A DNA stretch of 64,000 nucleotides, from the NCBI GenBank assembly GCA_020848075.1, contig JADLAV010000018.1, positions 78,793 to 142,792 of the forward strand. Direction: 5' to 3'. This stretch comes from Burkholderiales bacterium (GTDB taxonomy: Bacteria; Pseudomonadota; Gammaproteobacteria; Burkholderiales; SG8-39). Positions 45,522 to 53,537 of the stretch are shown piece by piece. The notes beneath the pieces are model-generated. The model was not told where the DNA came from. It made no database searches and saw only the letters and a list, made by a program, of their open reading frames with translations. Both the position numbers and the translations under genes were made by a program. Numbering within the stretch: position 1 is the first letter of the stretch; the number at the start of each line of letters is the position of its first letter.

Positions 45522-46871
45522 TCACGAGGCCGCCCGCCCCGCGTCCGAGGTCCGGTTGCGCGGTGCGAGCCGCCTGCCGCGGAGAGTGGCGAGCCGCTTG
45601 ACATGGTAAATCAGCTGGAACACCCGGATGCGCCACCGAACCCCGTTGCCGCGATAAATGTCACCCGCGAGAAACGAGATCATGGCGTCCACGACCCGCA
45701 GCACGTTCCTCGGGTGCATGATGAGATCGCGCATCGCCGGCGTCGTCATCCGGTAGATGAACCAGGAGAAGGTCGCAAGGCTCTGCCGCACGCGATGCTC
45801 GTAGGCGCGGGCGGCCCGCTCCGCGGCGGCCGGCGCGCGCAGGCTGGTGTCCACGGCGTCCGCGGCGGCGAACGCGCCGACCATGGCGAGATACACCCCC
45901 GACGAGAACACCGGGTCCACGAACGCAAACGCGTCGCCGACCATGAGGTAGTTCCGCCCGTGGGTCCGACCCGCCTCGTAGCTGTAGTTGCCGGTCGCGG
46001 TGACGGGGGCGATCCGGCGCGCCCGCGCGAGGCGCGCGGCGAGCGGTGGGCAGAGCGCGACCGTCTCGTCCAGGAACGCGTCGAGCGAGCCGCGCCGGGT
46101 CTTGAGGTAGTCCGGCCGGCACACCGCACCGACGCTCGTGATCCCGTGCTGGAGCGGGATGAACCAGAACCATCCGTGGTCGAACCAGTAGATCGAGATG
46201 TTGCCGGCGTCGCGGCCGGGGCTGCGGTCGGCATCCTCGTAGTGCCCGTAGATGGCGGCGGCCGCGTGCCGGCGGTTCGGCGCCTTGATCCCGAGCCGGC
46301 TCGCGAGGAGGGTGTCGCGGCCGGATGCGTCGACGAGGAAGCGGGCGGTCCATTCGGCTTCACCCGCCGGCCCCGCCGTGCGAACCGAAACGCCCCGCGT
46401 TCCCGGCTCGGTGGCGAGCGCCGCGCCCAGATCCACCGCGGTGGCGCGCGTCTCCTCGAACACCGCCACGCCCTTGCGCGCCGCATTGCGGATCAGGATG
46501 TGATCGAGCTCGGAGCGGTGCACCTGGAACGCGGTCGGCTCGGATGCGTCCAGGGCGCTCGCGAAGTAGAAGGTCCGGGACTTGCCGTGCACCGGCGAGT
46601 TGAACTCCACGCCGGCCTTGACGATCCCGATCGCGCGCACCTCCTCGAGCACGCCGAGGCGCGCGAAGAGCGGGTTGTTGCGCGGGAGTAGGGACTCGCC
46701 GATGTGGAAGCGCGGGTGGCGGTCCTTCTCGAAGAGGGCGACCTTCCAGCCCCGCTCGGCCAGCAGGGCGCCCGTGGTCGTGCCGGCGGGTCCGCCGCCG
46801 ATCACGATCACGTCGTAGGCACGCACCGGAGTCTCTCGCCCGCTCATCGTCTTGCGGCTCGACCGCGGCAT
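45522..46871 (-). CDS. flavin-dependent halogenase-like oxidoreductase
   Basis: 449 residues (ATG 46871, or 46847 eight codons in). FAD-binding GGGPAGTTTGALLAERG at residues ~25-41. HIGESLLPRNNPLFARLG matches the 'GEATIP' region of tryptophan halogenases, and Lys85 (IVKAGVEF) falls where the catalytic Lys79 of PrnA sits. HGWFWFIPLQ gives the GWxWxIP motif used as a mark of flavin halogenases. The second FAD motif is MVGDAFAFVDPVFSSGV. Xanthomonadin pigments are brominated aryl polyenes, so a tailoring halogenase is plausible here. A hydroxylase or reductase of the same fold remains possible. Confidence 0.8.
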   Translation of the reverse strand: MPRSSRKTMSGRETPVRAYDVIVIGGGPAGTTTGALLAERGWKVALFEKDRHPRFHIGESLLPRNNPLFARLGVLEEVRAIGIVKAGVEFNSPVHGKSRTFYFASALDASEPTAFQVHRSELDHILIRNAARKGVAVFEETRATAVDLGAALATEPGTRGVSVRTAGPAGEAEWTARFLVDASGRDTLLASRLGIKAPNRRHAAAAIYGHYEDADRSPGRDAGNISIYWFDHGWFWFIPLQHGITSVGAVCRPDYLKTRRGSLDAFLDETVALCPPLAARLARARRIAPVTATGNYSYEAGRTHGRNYLMVGDAFAFVDPVFSSGVYLAMVGAFAAADAVDTSLRAPAAAERAARAYEHRVRQSLATFSWFIYRMTTPAMRDLIMHPRNVLRVVDAMISFLAGDIYRGNGVRWRIRVFQLIYHVKRLATLRGRRLAPRNRTSDAGRAAS

Positions 46872-46912
46872 TATAGCCGTGCCGGTCCCGAGCTCCGGCG
46901 AACCGCGGCCGC

Positions 46913-47668
46913 TCAGGCCCGCAAACGCTGCCAGAGGAGCCAGGGGAGGCGCACCAGGGCGCCCAGCACGAGCCGCGTGTGCATCCAGGTGAGGAGCAGG
47001 TTGTCGCGCAGATAGTTGAAGTGCGACACGCCGCCCTCGTCGGGCCGGAAGTAGCGCACCGTGGCCGGCAACCGCACCGGGCGCACACCCGCCCAGACGA
47101 GGCGCACCGCCGCCTCCGGATCGAAGTCGAAGCGGCGCATCCAGACGGTGCCTTCCATCGCCCGCACGAGCGGCGCGATCGGGTAGACGCGGAATCCGAA
47201 CAGCGAATCGCCGATGCCGGCCCAGAGCGTCTCGAGGTCGGCGAAGAAGTTCGAGATGCGCCGGCCGCGCACGCGCAGCTTCGGCGCGGTCGCATCGAAG
47301 ATCGGCAGGCCGAGGATCATCGCGCCCGGCGCATCGCGCGACGCGGCCATGAACGCCGGGATGCGCTCCGCCGGGTGCTGGCCGTCCGCGTCGAGCGTCA
47401 GCACGTGAGTGAACCCCTCCGCGCGCGCGGCGCGAATGCCGTGCAGCACGGCCGCGCCCTTGCCCGAGTTGCGCGGGAGCCTGAGCACGCGCAGCCCCGC
47501 CTGCGCCGCGGCGAGCGCCGAGAGCGGCGCATCGCTGCCGTCAACGCTGCCGTCGATCACGACCCACACCGGGCGCCAGTGCGCGCCCGCCGCGCGCACC
47601 GTCTCGACGAGCTTCGGCCCGGTGTTGTAGCTCGGAATGAGGACGAGATGGGTCGCCGAGGCCTGCAC
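46913..47668 (-). CDS. family-2 glycosyltransferase (GT-A fold) of the polyene cluster
   Basis: 251 residues. N-terminal LVLIPSYNTG with VVIDGSVDGSD, the metal-binding DxD-type motif LTLDADGQHP, and GLPIFDATAPKLRVRGR with a C-terminal hydrophobic stretch (TWMHTRLVLGALVRLPWLLW) suggest a membrane-associated GT2 like dolichol-phosphate mannosyltransferase relatives. In E. coli ApeJ a GT2 is fused to an acyltransferase; here the two functions are separate genes about 4 kb apart. It should build the polar head or lipid link of the polyene. Confidence 0.88.
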   Translation of the reverse strand: MQASATHLVLIPSYNTGPKLVETVRAAGAHWRPVWVVIDGSVDGSDAPLSALAAAQAGLRVLRLPRNSGKGAAVLHGIRAARAEGFTHVLTLDADGQHPAERIPAFMAASRDAPGAMILGLPIFDATAPKLRVRGRRISNFFADLETLWAGIGDSLFGFRVYPIAPLVRAMEGTVWMRRFDFDPEAAVRLVWAGVRPVRLPATVRYFRPDEGGVSHFNYLRDNLLLTWMHTRLVLGALVRLPWLLWQRLRA

Positions 47669-47695
47669 TTGCCGCTCGCCGCGTTCGGCTGCTCC

Positions 47696-48466
47696 TCAGT
47701 CGGCGCGCGGCTTCGTCCCGCGGTACTCGGAGAAGATTCCGAGCGTGACCGTCCGGCCGACGTTGCGAAATCCCGCGTGGGCGAGCGTGCTCGCCACGCT
47801 CGCGGGCGGGACGCAGGCTTCGATCGTGTCCCAGTAGTAGCGCATCAGGAGCGGCATCTCCGAGGAGCGCGCGGCCACGCGCGCGATCGCGGGAACGACG
47901 CCGCGCATGTACGCCTTGAGCAGCGCATTGCCGATGCGGCCGGCGGGGCGGGTCACTTCGAGGATGAGCACGATGCCGCTCGGCCGCAGCACGCGGAAGA
48001 ACTCGCGGAACGCGACCGCGAGGTCGGACACGTGCCGCAGCGCGTAGCCCATGCTCACGAAATCGACGGATGCGTCCGGCAACGGAATCCGCTCCGCGCT
48101 CCCCTCCAGCAGCCGCACGCCGGCGGGCAGCACGGCGTTCGCCAGCATCGCGGGGCTGGGATCGACGCCGATCACGGCCTGCGGCGCGCCGAGGAGCGCG
48201 ACCGCCTCGCGCGTGACGAGACCGGTGCCCGCCCCGACGTCGACGAGCTGCATTCCACGTACGAGGCCGCCGCGCGCGAGCGCATGCCTGCGATAGCGCG
48301 CGCCCGAGCCGAGCGCCATCAGGCGCTCGACGCGCGTGTAATCGGCCGCCGTGCGATTGAAGATGCCGCGCACCCAGGCGCGCCGCGCCGCCTCGTCCGC
48401 GAAGTAGCGCGTGAGCGGCGGATGCGGCGCGTGAGCGATCTCCGGCGGGCGCGACTCGGGACTCAT
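47696..48466 (-). CDS. UbiE-like SAM-dependent methyltransferase
   Basis: 256 residues from ATG 48466. Class I methyltransferase with motif I VDVGAGTGLVTREAV, acidic residue of motif II in GVDPSPAM, and DFVSMGYALRHVSD. The N-terminus HPPLTRYFADEAARRAWVRG is UbiE-like. It is the first gene of the minus-strand cluster and could methylate the aryl ring or its hydroxyl. A ubiquinone-related role is less likely given the context. The 291-bp gap upstream contains the repeats listed at 48540-48660 and presumably the divergent promoters. Confidence 0.85.
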   Translation of the reverse strand: MSPESRPPEIAHAPHPPLTRYFADEAARRAWVRGIFNRTAADYTRVERLMALGSGARYRRHALARGGLVRGMQLVDVGAGTGLVTREAVALLGAPQAVIGVDPSPAMLANAVLPAGVRLLEGSAERIPLPDASVDFVSMGYALRHVSDLAVAFREFFRVLRPSGIVLILEVTRPAGRIGNALLKAYMRGVVPAIARVAARSSEMPLLMRYYWDTIEACVPPASVASTLAHAGFRNVGRTVTLGIFSEYRGTKPRAD

Positions 48467-48539
48467 CGTGGTGCGCGAGGGATCGATGGCGAAGCGTAGC
48501 ACAGCGAGCAACCTGCACGGCCAGGGAAGCTTTCCACGA

Positions 48540-48660
48540 GTCATCCCCGCGAAGCCTGTCCCCGAGGGGGTAATCGGGGAGCTGGGTTCCAGCCGCTCGT
48601 CGATTGCGCTCGAACTGGATTTCCGCGAACCCTGCCCCCGAGCGGTGTTATCGGGGGGAA
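48540..48660. repeat. intergenic repeats of the same family as 18284-18325
   Basis: Two related copies at 48547-48580 (CCGCGAAGCCTGTCCCCGAG...) and 48623-48657 (CCGCGAACCCTGCCCCCGAG...) each end in ATCGGGG, i.e. a CCCCGA...TCGGGG stem. The first is ~35/42 identical to the reverse strand of 18284-18325. They fill the middle of the 291-bp divergent gap 48467-48757. Confidence 0.65.
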
Positions 48661-48757
48661 TGACGGGGTTCTCCTGAGCTTCCTGAGCGAGTCTGGCGGG
48701 AATCGCCGGTAGAAGTAGAATCCGCGCACACCGGAGCGTCGATCGACCGCAGTCGCC

Positions 48758-49591
48758 ATGACCGAGAACAGCATCGCCTCGCGAACGTATCCCGCCGTGC
48801 GCGCGTGGTGGCCGACCCCCGCGCTCGGCGTGACGGCGATGGTCCACGCAGGTGGCGTCGGTGCGATCGTCCATTCGCCCCACGTGTGGCCGTGGGTCGT
48901 TGGAGCGCTCGCCCTGAATCACGTGGTGCTCACGGCGGCCGGATTCGCGCCGCGCAGCCAGCTGCTCGGCCCGAACCTCGCGCGGCTGCCGGCACCGGCC
49001 GCGGCGCGCGGCGAGGTCGCCTTGACCTTCGACGACGGACCGCACCCCGAGATCACGCCGCGCGTGCTCGACCTGCTCGACCGCGCGGAGATGAAGGCGA
49101 GCTTCTTCCTCATCGGGGAGCGCGTGCGGCGTCATGGCCCGCTCGCGCGCGAGATCGTGGCGCGCGGCCATGCCGTGGAGAACCACAGTCACCGCCACGC
49201 GGCCTGTTTCGCATGCTTCGGCGTCGCGCGCATGCGGCGCGAGATCGGCGAGGCGCAGGCGGCGATCGCCGATGCTGCGGGCGTCGCGCCCGCGTTCTTC
49301 CGCGCGCCGTTCGGCATCCGCAGCCCGTTGCTCGCGCCCGCGCTCGCCGCGTCCGGCCTGCGCTGCGCGTCGTGGACGCGCCGCGGGTTCGACACGGTCG
49401 GGCGCGACCCCGGGAAGGTGCTCGGGCGCCTCACCCGCCGGCTCGCGGCGGGCGATGTGCTGCTGCTGCACGATGGCGCGCGCCCCTCCCAGGCCCTCGC
49501 CGTGCTGCCGGGCGTCCTCCAGCGCATGGCGGCGCGCGGGCTGCGGTCGGTGACGTTGCGCGGCGCATGCGTCGAAGCGCAGCGGCGCTGA
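48758..49591 (+). CDS. polysaccharide deacetylase (NodB homology)
   Basis: 277 residues. Two N-terminal hydrophobic segments (ALGVTAMVHAGGVGAIV; WPWVVGALALNHVVLTAAGF) anchor a NodB domain: TFDDGPHP with the metal/catalytic Asp pair, HSHRH with the metal His pair, and the C-terminal LLLHDG. It removes acetyl groups from N-acetylated sugars in the envelope. It is transcribed away from the polyene cluster and overlaps the following methyltransferase by 25 bases, so the pair may modify the glycolipid made by the cluster; this is inference from position. Confidence 0.88.
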   Translation: MTENSIASRTYPAVRAWWPTPALGVTAMVHAGGVGAIVHSPHVWPWVVGALALNHVVLTAAGFAPRSQLLGPNLARLPAPAAARGEVALTFDDGPHPEITPRVLDLLDRAEMKASFFLIGERVRRHGPLAREIVARGHAVENHSHRHAACFACFGVARMRREIGEAQAAIADAAGVAPAFFRAPFGIRSPLLAPALAASGLRCASWTRRGFDTVGRDPGKVLGRLTRRLAAGDVLLLHDGARPSQALAVLPGVLQRMAARGLRSVTLRGACVEAQRR

Positions 49592-50352
49592 TCGCGACCC
49601 GCGGTCACCGGGACGGGCAAGCATTGCAACCCGCAGGCGAGGCCGAGCCCGCCCGATGGCGGTCGATCGCCGCGGCAGCGGCGCGCGCCTACGCGCCGGC
49701 GGGCCGCTTCGCCGAGCGCTACGCGCGCGGCAAGCTCACCCGTGATCCGGTGTTCGCTGCAATCCTCGCGCAGGGGCTGCTTGCCGATCGCACGCGGCTG
49801 GTCGACATCGGCTGCGGAGCGGGCTTGCTTGCCGCGCTGCTGCTCGCCGCCCGCGAGCGCTTCGAGCAGGGCGCGTGGCCGGCGTCGTGGCCGGCGCCAC
49901 CGCGGCTCGCGTCGCTCCGGGGCATCGAGGTCCGGCCACGCGCGGTGCGGGTCGCACAGGCGGCGCTCGGCGCGCGGGCCTGCGTGATCGCGGACGACAT
50001 GCGCACCGCCGTCATTCCGCCGGCCGACGCCATCGTCTTGCTCGACGTCCTCCACTACGTGGATGGGGCTGCGCAGACGGCGCTCCTCGCGCGCTGCCGC
50101 AAAGCGCTCGACCGCGGCGGAATGCTGCTCGCACGAGTCGCCGACGCGCGCGCGGGCCTGCGCTTCCTGGCGACGACGACCGCCGATCGCATCGCCACGC
50201 TTGCTCGCGGCGGCTCGCCGCGTCTGCACTGCCGGGCGCTGCCGGCATGGCTCGAGCTGCTCGCGCAGTGCGGGTTCGGCCAGGTCGAGACCGCGCCGAT
50301 GAGCGCGGGGACGCCGTTCGCGAACGTGCTTCTTCGCGCGCGGCCGTGGTAG
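49567..50352 (+). CDS. class I SAM-dependent methyltransferase
   Basis: 261 residues from ATG 49567. RLVDIGCGAGLLAALLL is motif I, GIEVRPRAVRVAQAAL motif II, and IVLLDVLHYVDGA the motif-IV/post-I area, so a soluble Rossmann-type methyltransferase. It overlaps the deacetylase gene by 25 bases and converges on the BON-kinase gene 45 bp further. The acceptor is unknown. With the UbiE-like gene at 47696 this is the second methyltransferase bordering the polyene cluster. Confidence 0.83.
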   Translation: MRRSAAALIATRGHRDGQALQPAGEAEPARWRSIAAAAARAYAPAGRFAERYARGKLTRDPVFAAILAQGLLADRTRLVDIGCGAGLLAALLLAARERFEQGAWPASWPAPPRLASLRGIEVRPRAVRVAQAALGARACVIADDMRTAVIPPADAIVLLDVLHYVDGAAQTALLARCRKALDRGGMLLARVADARAGLRFLATTTADRIATLARGGSPRLHCRALPAWLELLAQCGFGQVETAPMSAGTPFANVLLRARPW

Positions 50353-50397
50353 CGAAGCCTCAGTCTTCCGAGTCGCCGCACCCGCGGCTGCGACCCG

Positions 50398-52329
50398 CTA
50401 CTGGGCCGCCGCGCCGACCTTCAGCGTATTGTTCACGCGGACCACGCCCGAGACCTCGGACGCGATCCTGGCCGCGAGCGCGCGGTTCGCCTCCGAGGCC
50501 ACCGTTCCGGAAAGCGTCACGACGCCGCCCACCGTGTGGACCTCGATCTGTTCCCGCAACAGCGTCCGATTGAACTGCAGCTTCGTCGAGACCTTCATGC
50601 TCGTCGCCTCGTCGCGGAAGAAGCTCGGTTGGCGCGCGGGCGCGGGCGCTGGCGCGGGCGCCGCGCTTGCCGTCTGCGCCGGGGCTGCCGCGCGTGCGCG
50701 ATCGGCGTCCGCGCGCGCGCGCGCTTCCGCCGCGAGCTGTGCCTCGCGTGCGCGATCGGCCTCCGCACGCGTGCGCGCCTCCGCCGCGAGCTGTGCCTCG
50801 CGTGCGCGTTCTGCCTCGGCGGCCGGCGGCGTGCGGCTGGCGGCAGCCCGGGCGCGTGCGCGCTCCGCGTCGGCCTGCACGCGCGCCTGCGCTGCCTGCT
50901 TGGCTTCGAGCGCCTCGCGCTCGGCACGTGCCCGCGCCTCGGCTGCCGCGCGCTCGGCGGCGCGCGCTTGCTCCTGCTCGGCGCGCCGGGCCGCGGCCGG
51001 ATCGCGTGCCGCGGCGATCGGCGCGGGCGCCGGGACTGCCGCTCGGCCTTCGGTCGCGCTTCGAGCTTCGCTTCCGGTCCCGCTTCCGGTCCCACTTCCG
51101 GTCCCGCTTCCGGTCCCGCTTCCGGTCCCTCGTGCGAGCCACCCCGCGACACCGGCCGCGATCAGCACGAGAACGACGGCGGCGCCGCCGAGCGCCCACG
51201 TCAGGTTGGCGCGCGCCGCCGGCGGAAGCGTCCCAGCGAGCCCGGCATCGGTCGCGGTCCGCGCGCCGGTTGCGCTGGCGGCGCCCTCGCCCTCCCTTGC
51301 CACATCGGCGGCAGAGCGCCGGGGCGGACTGCTCGGCGGGTGGGACCGACCCGCCGGCGGCGGTTCGCCGGTCGTGCTGCGCGGCGGCGGCGTGGCGCCG
51401 GTGCCCGTGCGATCGACCTGCCAGGACGGCTGGCTCGGATCGTAGATCCCGGCGCGGCCGGGCTCGTTGAGAATGGTTTCCTCGGAGATCGTCGGGCTCA
51501 CCGGCTCCGCGTAGGCGCGGAGCATCGCTTCCTTCATCTCGGCCGCACTCTGGTAGCGATCCTCCGGCCGCTTGCCGATCGCGCGTGCGACCACGGGATC
51601 GTACCGTTCCCAGTCGCGTCCCGGCATCGCCTCGGACGGCGGCGGCGGGTTCTCGTAGCACACGCGGTACATCAGCTGCTCGGGACTTCCGGTGAAGGCG
51701 CGCACGCCGGTGAGGAGCTGGTAGAGGATCACGCCGGCAGCGAACACGTCGGCGCGCCAGTCGACGGCTTCGCCCTTGTACTGCTCCGGCGCCATGTATC
51801 CCGGGGAGCCCATGACCGCGCCGGTCTGGGTGAGCGCAGAGGAATCGATCCGCGCGATCCCGAAGTCGGCCACCTTGAGCCGGCCGTTCGTCATGATGAT
51901 GATGTTCGCCGGCTTGATGTCCCGGTGCCAGACGCCCGCCTCGTGCGCGTGCTGCAGCGCATCGAGCAGCTGCGCCATGAGGCTCACGATGTCGCGCTCC
52001 TCGAACCGCGTCTCGCGGGTAAAGTACGCGCGCAGGCTCGCGCCCTGCACGAACTCCATCGCGATGTACGCGAGGTCGTCCGCCTCGCCGTAATCGTAGA
52101 CGGCGACGATGCCGGGATGCGCGAGCCGGCCCGCCGCGCGCGCCTCGTTCTTGAAGCGCGCCATCATCATCCCCGCCCGGCTGTCGTCCTCGATCAGCTC
52201 CTTGCGGATGGTCTTGATCGCGACCGCGCGCTGGATGTCCGGGTCGAACGCCCGGTACACGATGCCCATCGCGCCTTTGCCGAGGACATCGGTGACCTGG
52301 TACTTGTCGAGGCGCTCGGGATGGCTCAT
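50398..52329 (-). CDS. Ser/Thr protein kinase with membrane helix, repeat linker and C-terminal BON domain
   Basis: 643 residues from ATG 52329; in-frame ATG 52371 is an alternative. Kinase domain ~10-275 with GKGAMGIVYRA, Lys39, WHRDIKPAN and ADFGIAR. After a Pro/Thr-rich segment comes a membrane helix (LTWALGGAAVVLVLIAAGVAGWL), five GTGS units encoded by 12-bp repeats at 51069-51128, an Ala/Glu/Arg helical region with an 18-residue repeat (AREAQLAAEARTRAEADR), and a C-terminal BON domain (STKLQFNRTLLREQIEVHTV; GGVVTLSGTVASEANRALA). The topology predicts a cytoplasmic kinase and a periplasmic BON sensor. BON on a kinase is unusual. Confidence 0.88.
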   Translation of the reverse strand: MSHPERLDKYQVTDVLGKGAMGIVYRAFDPDIQRAVAIKTIRKELIEDDSRAGMMMARFKNEARAAGRLAHPGIVAVYDYGEADDLAYIAMEFVQGASLRAYFTRETRFEERDIVSLMAQLLDALQHAHEAGVWHRDIKPANIIIMTNGRLKVADFGIARIDSSALTQTGAVMGSPGYMAPEQYKGEAVDWRADVFAAGVILYQLLTGVRAFTGSPEQLMYRVCYENPPPPSEAMPGRDWERYDPVVARAIGKRPEDRYQSAAEMKEAMLRAYAEPVSPTISEETILNEPGRAGIYDPSQPSWQVDRTGTGATPPPRSTTGEPPPAGRSHPPSSPPRRSAADVAREGEGAASATGARTATDAGLAGTLPPAARANLTWALGGAAVVLVLIAAGVAGWLARGTGSGTGSGTGSGTGSGTGSEARSATEGRAAVPAPAPIAAARDPAAARRAEQEQARAAERAAAEARARAEREALEAKQAAQARVQADAERARARAAASRTPPAAEAERAREAQLAAEARTRAEADRAREAQLAAEARARADADRARAAAPAQTASAAPAPAPAPARQPSFFRDEATSMKVSTKLQFNRTLLREQIEVHTVGGVVTLSGTVASEANRALAARIASEVSGVVRVNNTLKVGAAAQ

Positions 52330-52546
52330 CGGATCGGCGCAGACGGTGCCACGTGTCGGAGCAAGGGGCATTATGGCGAGGGTCCACCGCCTCGGGCAAG
52401 CGCGGGTGCGGCCGGTCGGGCGGGCCTGCGCGTGCGGCGGCCCGGTGCGCGAGAATGGCGGCGCGTGTCGCGCCGCCGGCACCGGCCGGCCGGTGCGATG
52501 GCGCGCTCGTCACTGCCACTTCGTCCACACCGTCTGGAGTTTTCAC

Positions 52547-53404
52547 ATGACCATCAAACACATCGGCGTCGTCGGCGCCGGCACCATGGGCAACGGCATC
52601 GCCCAGGCGTTCGCCGTGAAGGGGTACGGGGTCACGATGACCGACGTCGCCGAGGCGGCGCTCGCGCGCGGCATGGCGGCGATCGACGCCAGCCTGGAGC
52701 GCCTCGTGAAGAAGCAGGCGCTCTCGGCCGGGGACAAATCGGCCGCCCTCGCGCGGATCCGGACCGCCACGCGGGTCGCCGACCTCGCGGCAGCCGAGTT
52801 GGTCGTCGAGGCGGCCACCGAGAACCTGGAGCTCAAGCTCAAGCTCTTCGCCGAGCTCGACCAGACGGTCGCGCCGGGCGGGATCATCGCCACGAACACG
52901 TCCTCGATCTCGATCACGCGGCTCGCGGCCGCGACGAAGCGCCCCGACCGGGTGATCGGCATGCACTTCTTCAACCCGGTCCCGCTGATGCAGCTCGTCG
53001 AGCTCATCCGCGGGCTGCGGACCTCCGACGAGACCTATGCCGCGGTGGAGGCCGTGTCAAAGGCGATCGGCAAGACGCCGGTGCGGGTGAAGAACAGCCC
53101 CGGGTTCGTCGTGAACCGGATGCTCTGCCCGATGATCAACGAGGCGGTCCATGCGCTCGGCGAGGGGCTCGCGACCGCCGAGGAGATCGACAACGCGATG
53201 AAGCTCGGCGCGAGCCATCCGATCGGGCCGCTCGCGCTGTGCGACCTCATCGGGCTCGACGTGGAGCTCGCGGTCATGAACGTTCTCTACGAGGGGTTCA
53301 AGGACCCGAAGTACCGTCCCGCGCCGCTCCTCGTGGAGATGGTCGAAGCGGGGTACCTCGGCCGGAAGACCGGGCGCGGGTTTTTCAGCTACGGGAAACC
53401 CTAG
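52547..53404 (+). CDS. 3-hydroxyacyl-CoA (3-hydroxybutyryl-CoA) dehydrogenase
   Basis: 285 residues, the single-enzyme length (not the fused FadB type). IGVVGAGTMGNGIAQAFAVKG is the NAD-binding Rossmann motif; NTSSISIT, MHFFNPVPLMQLVE (catalytic His) and RVKNSPGFVVNRML are the family signatures. It oxidises (S)-3-hydroxyacyl-CoA to the keto form. ATG 52547 has GGAG about 9 nt upstream. The acyl-CoA ligase gene follows after 133 bp on the same strand, which suggests a shared catabolic role with the transport genes downstream. Confidence 0.94.
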   Translation: MTIKHIGVVGAGTMGNGIAQAFAVKGYGVTMTDVAEAALARGMAAIDASLERLVKKQALSAGDKSAALARIRTATRVADLAAAELVVEAATENLELKLKLFAELDQTVAPGGIIATNTSSISITRLAAATKRPDRVIGMHFFNPVPLMQLVELIRGLRTSDETYAAVEAVSKAIGKTPVRVKNSPGFVVNRMLCPMINEAVHALGEGLATAEEIDNAMKLGASHPIGPLALCDLIGLDVELAVMNVLYEGFKDPKYRPAPLLVEMVEAGYLGRKTGRGFFSYGKP

Positions 53405-53537
53405 GCAAACGGACGCGTCCTCGGGCACAATCCCCGCTCCCGACCGCCCGCGAGAGGCGGCGGCCCACAGGAGTTGCCCCCCGGGGCGCTGAGCCCCCGG
53501 TTTGGTTGCGGATCCACGGACGCTGGAGGAGGGCAGC

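Noticed and set aside
50690..51128. Repeats considered as a CRISPR array
   Set aside because: Repeats are 12 and 54 bp, directly tandem without spacers, in frame within a kinase gene.
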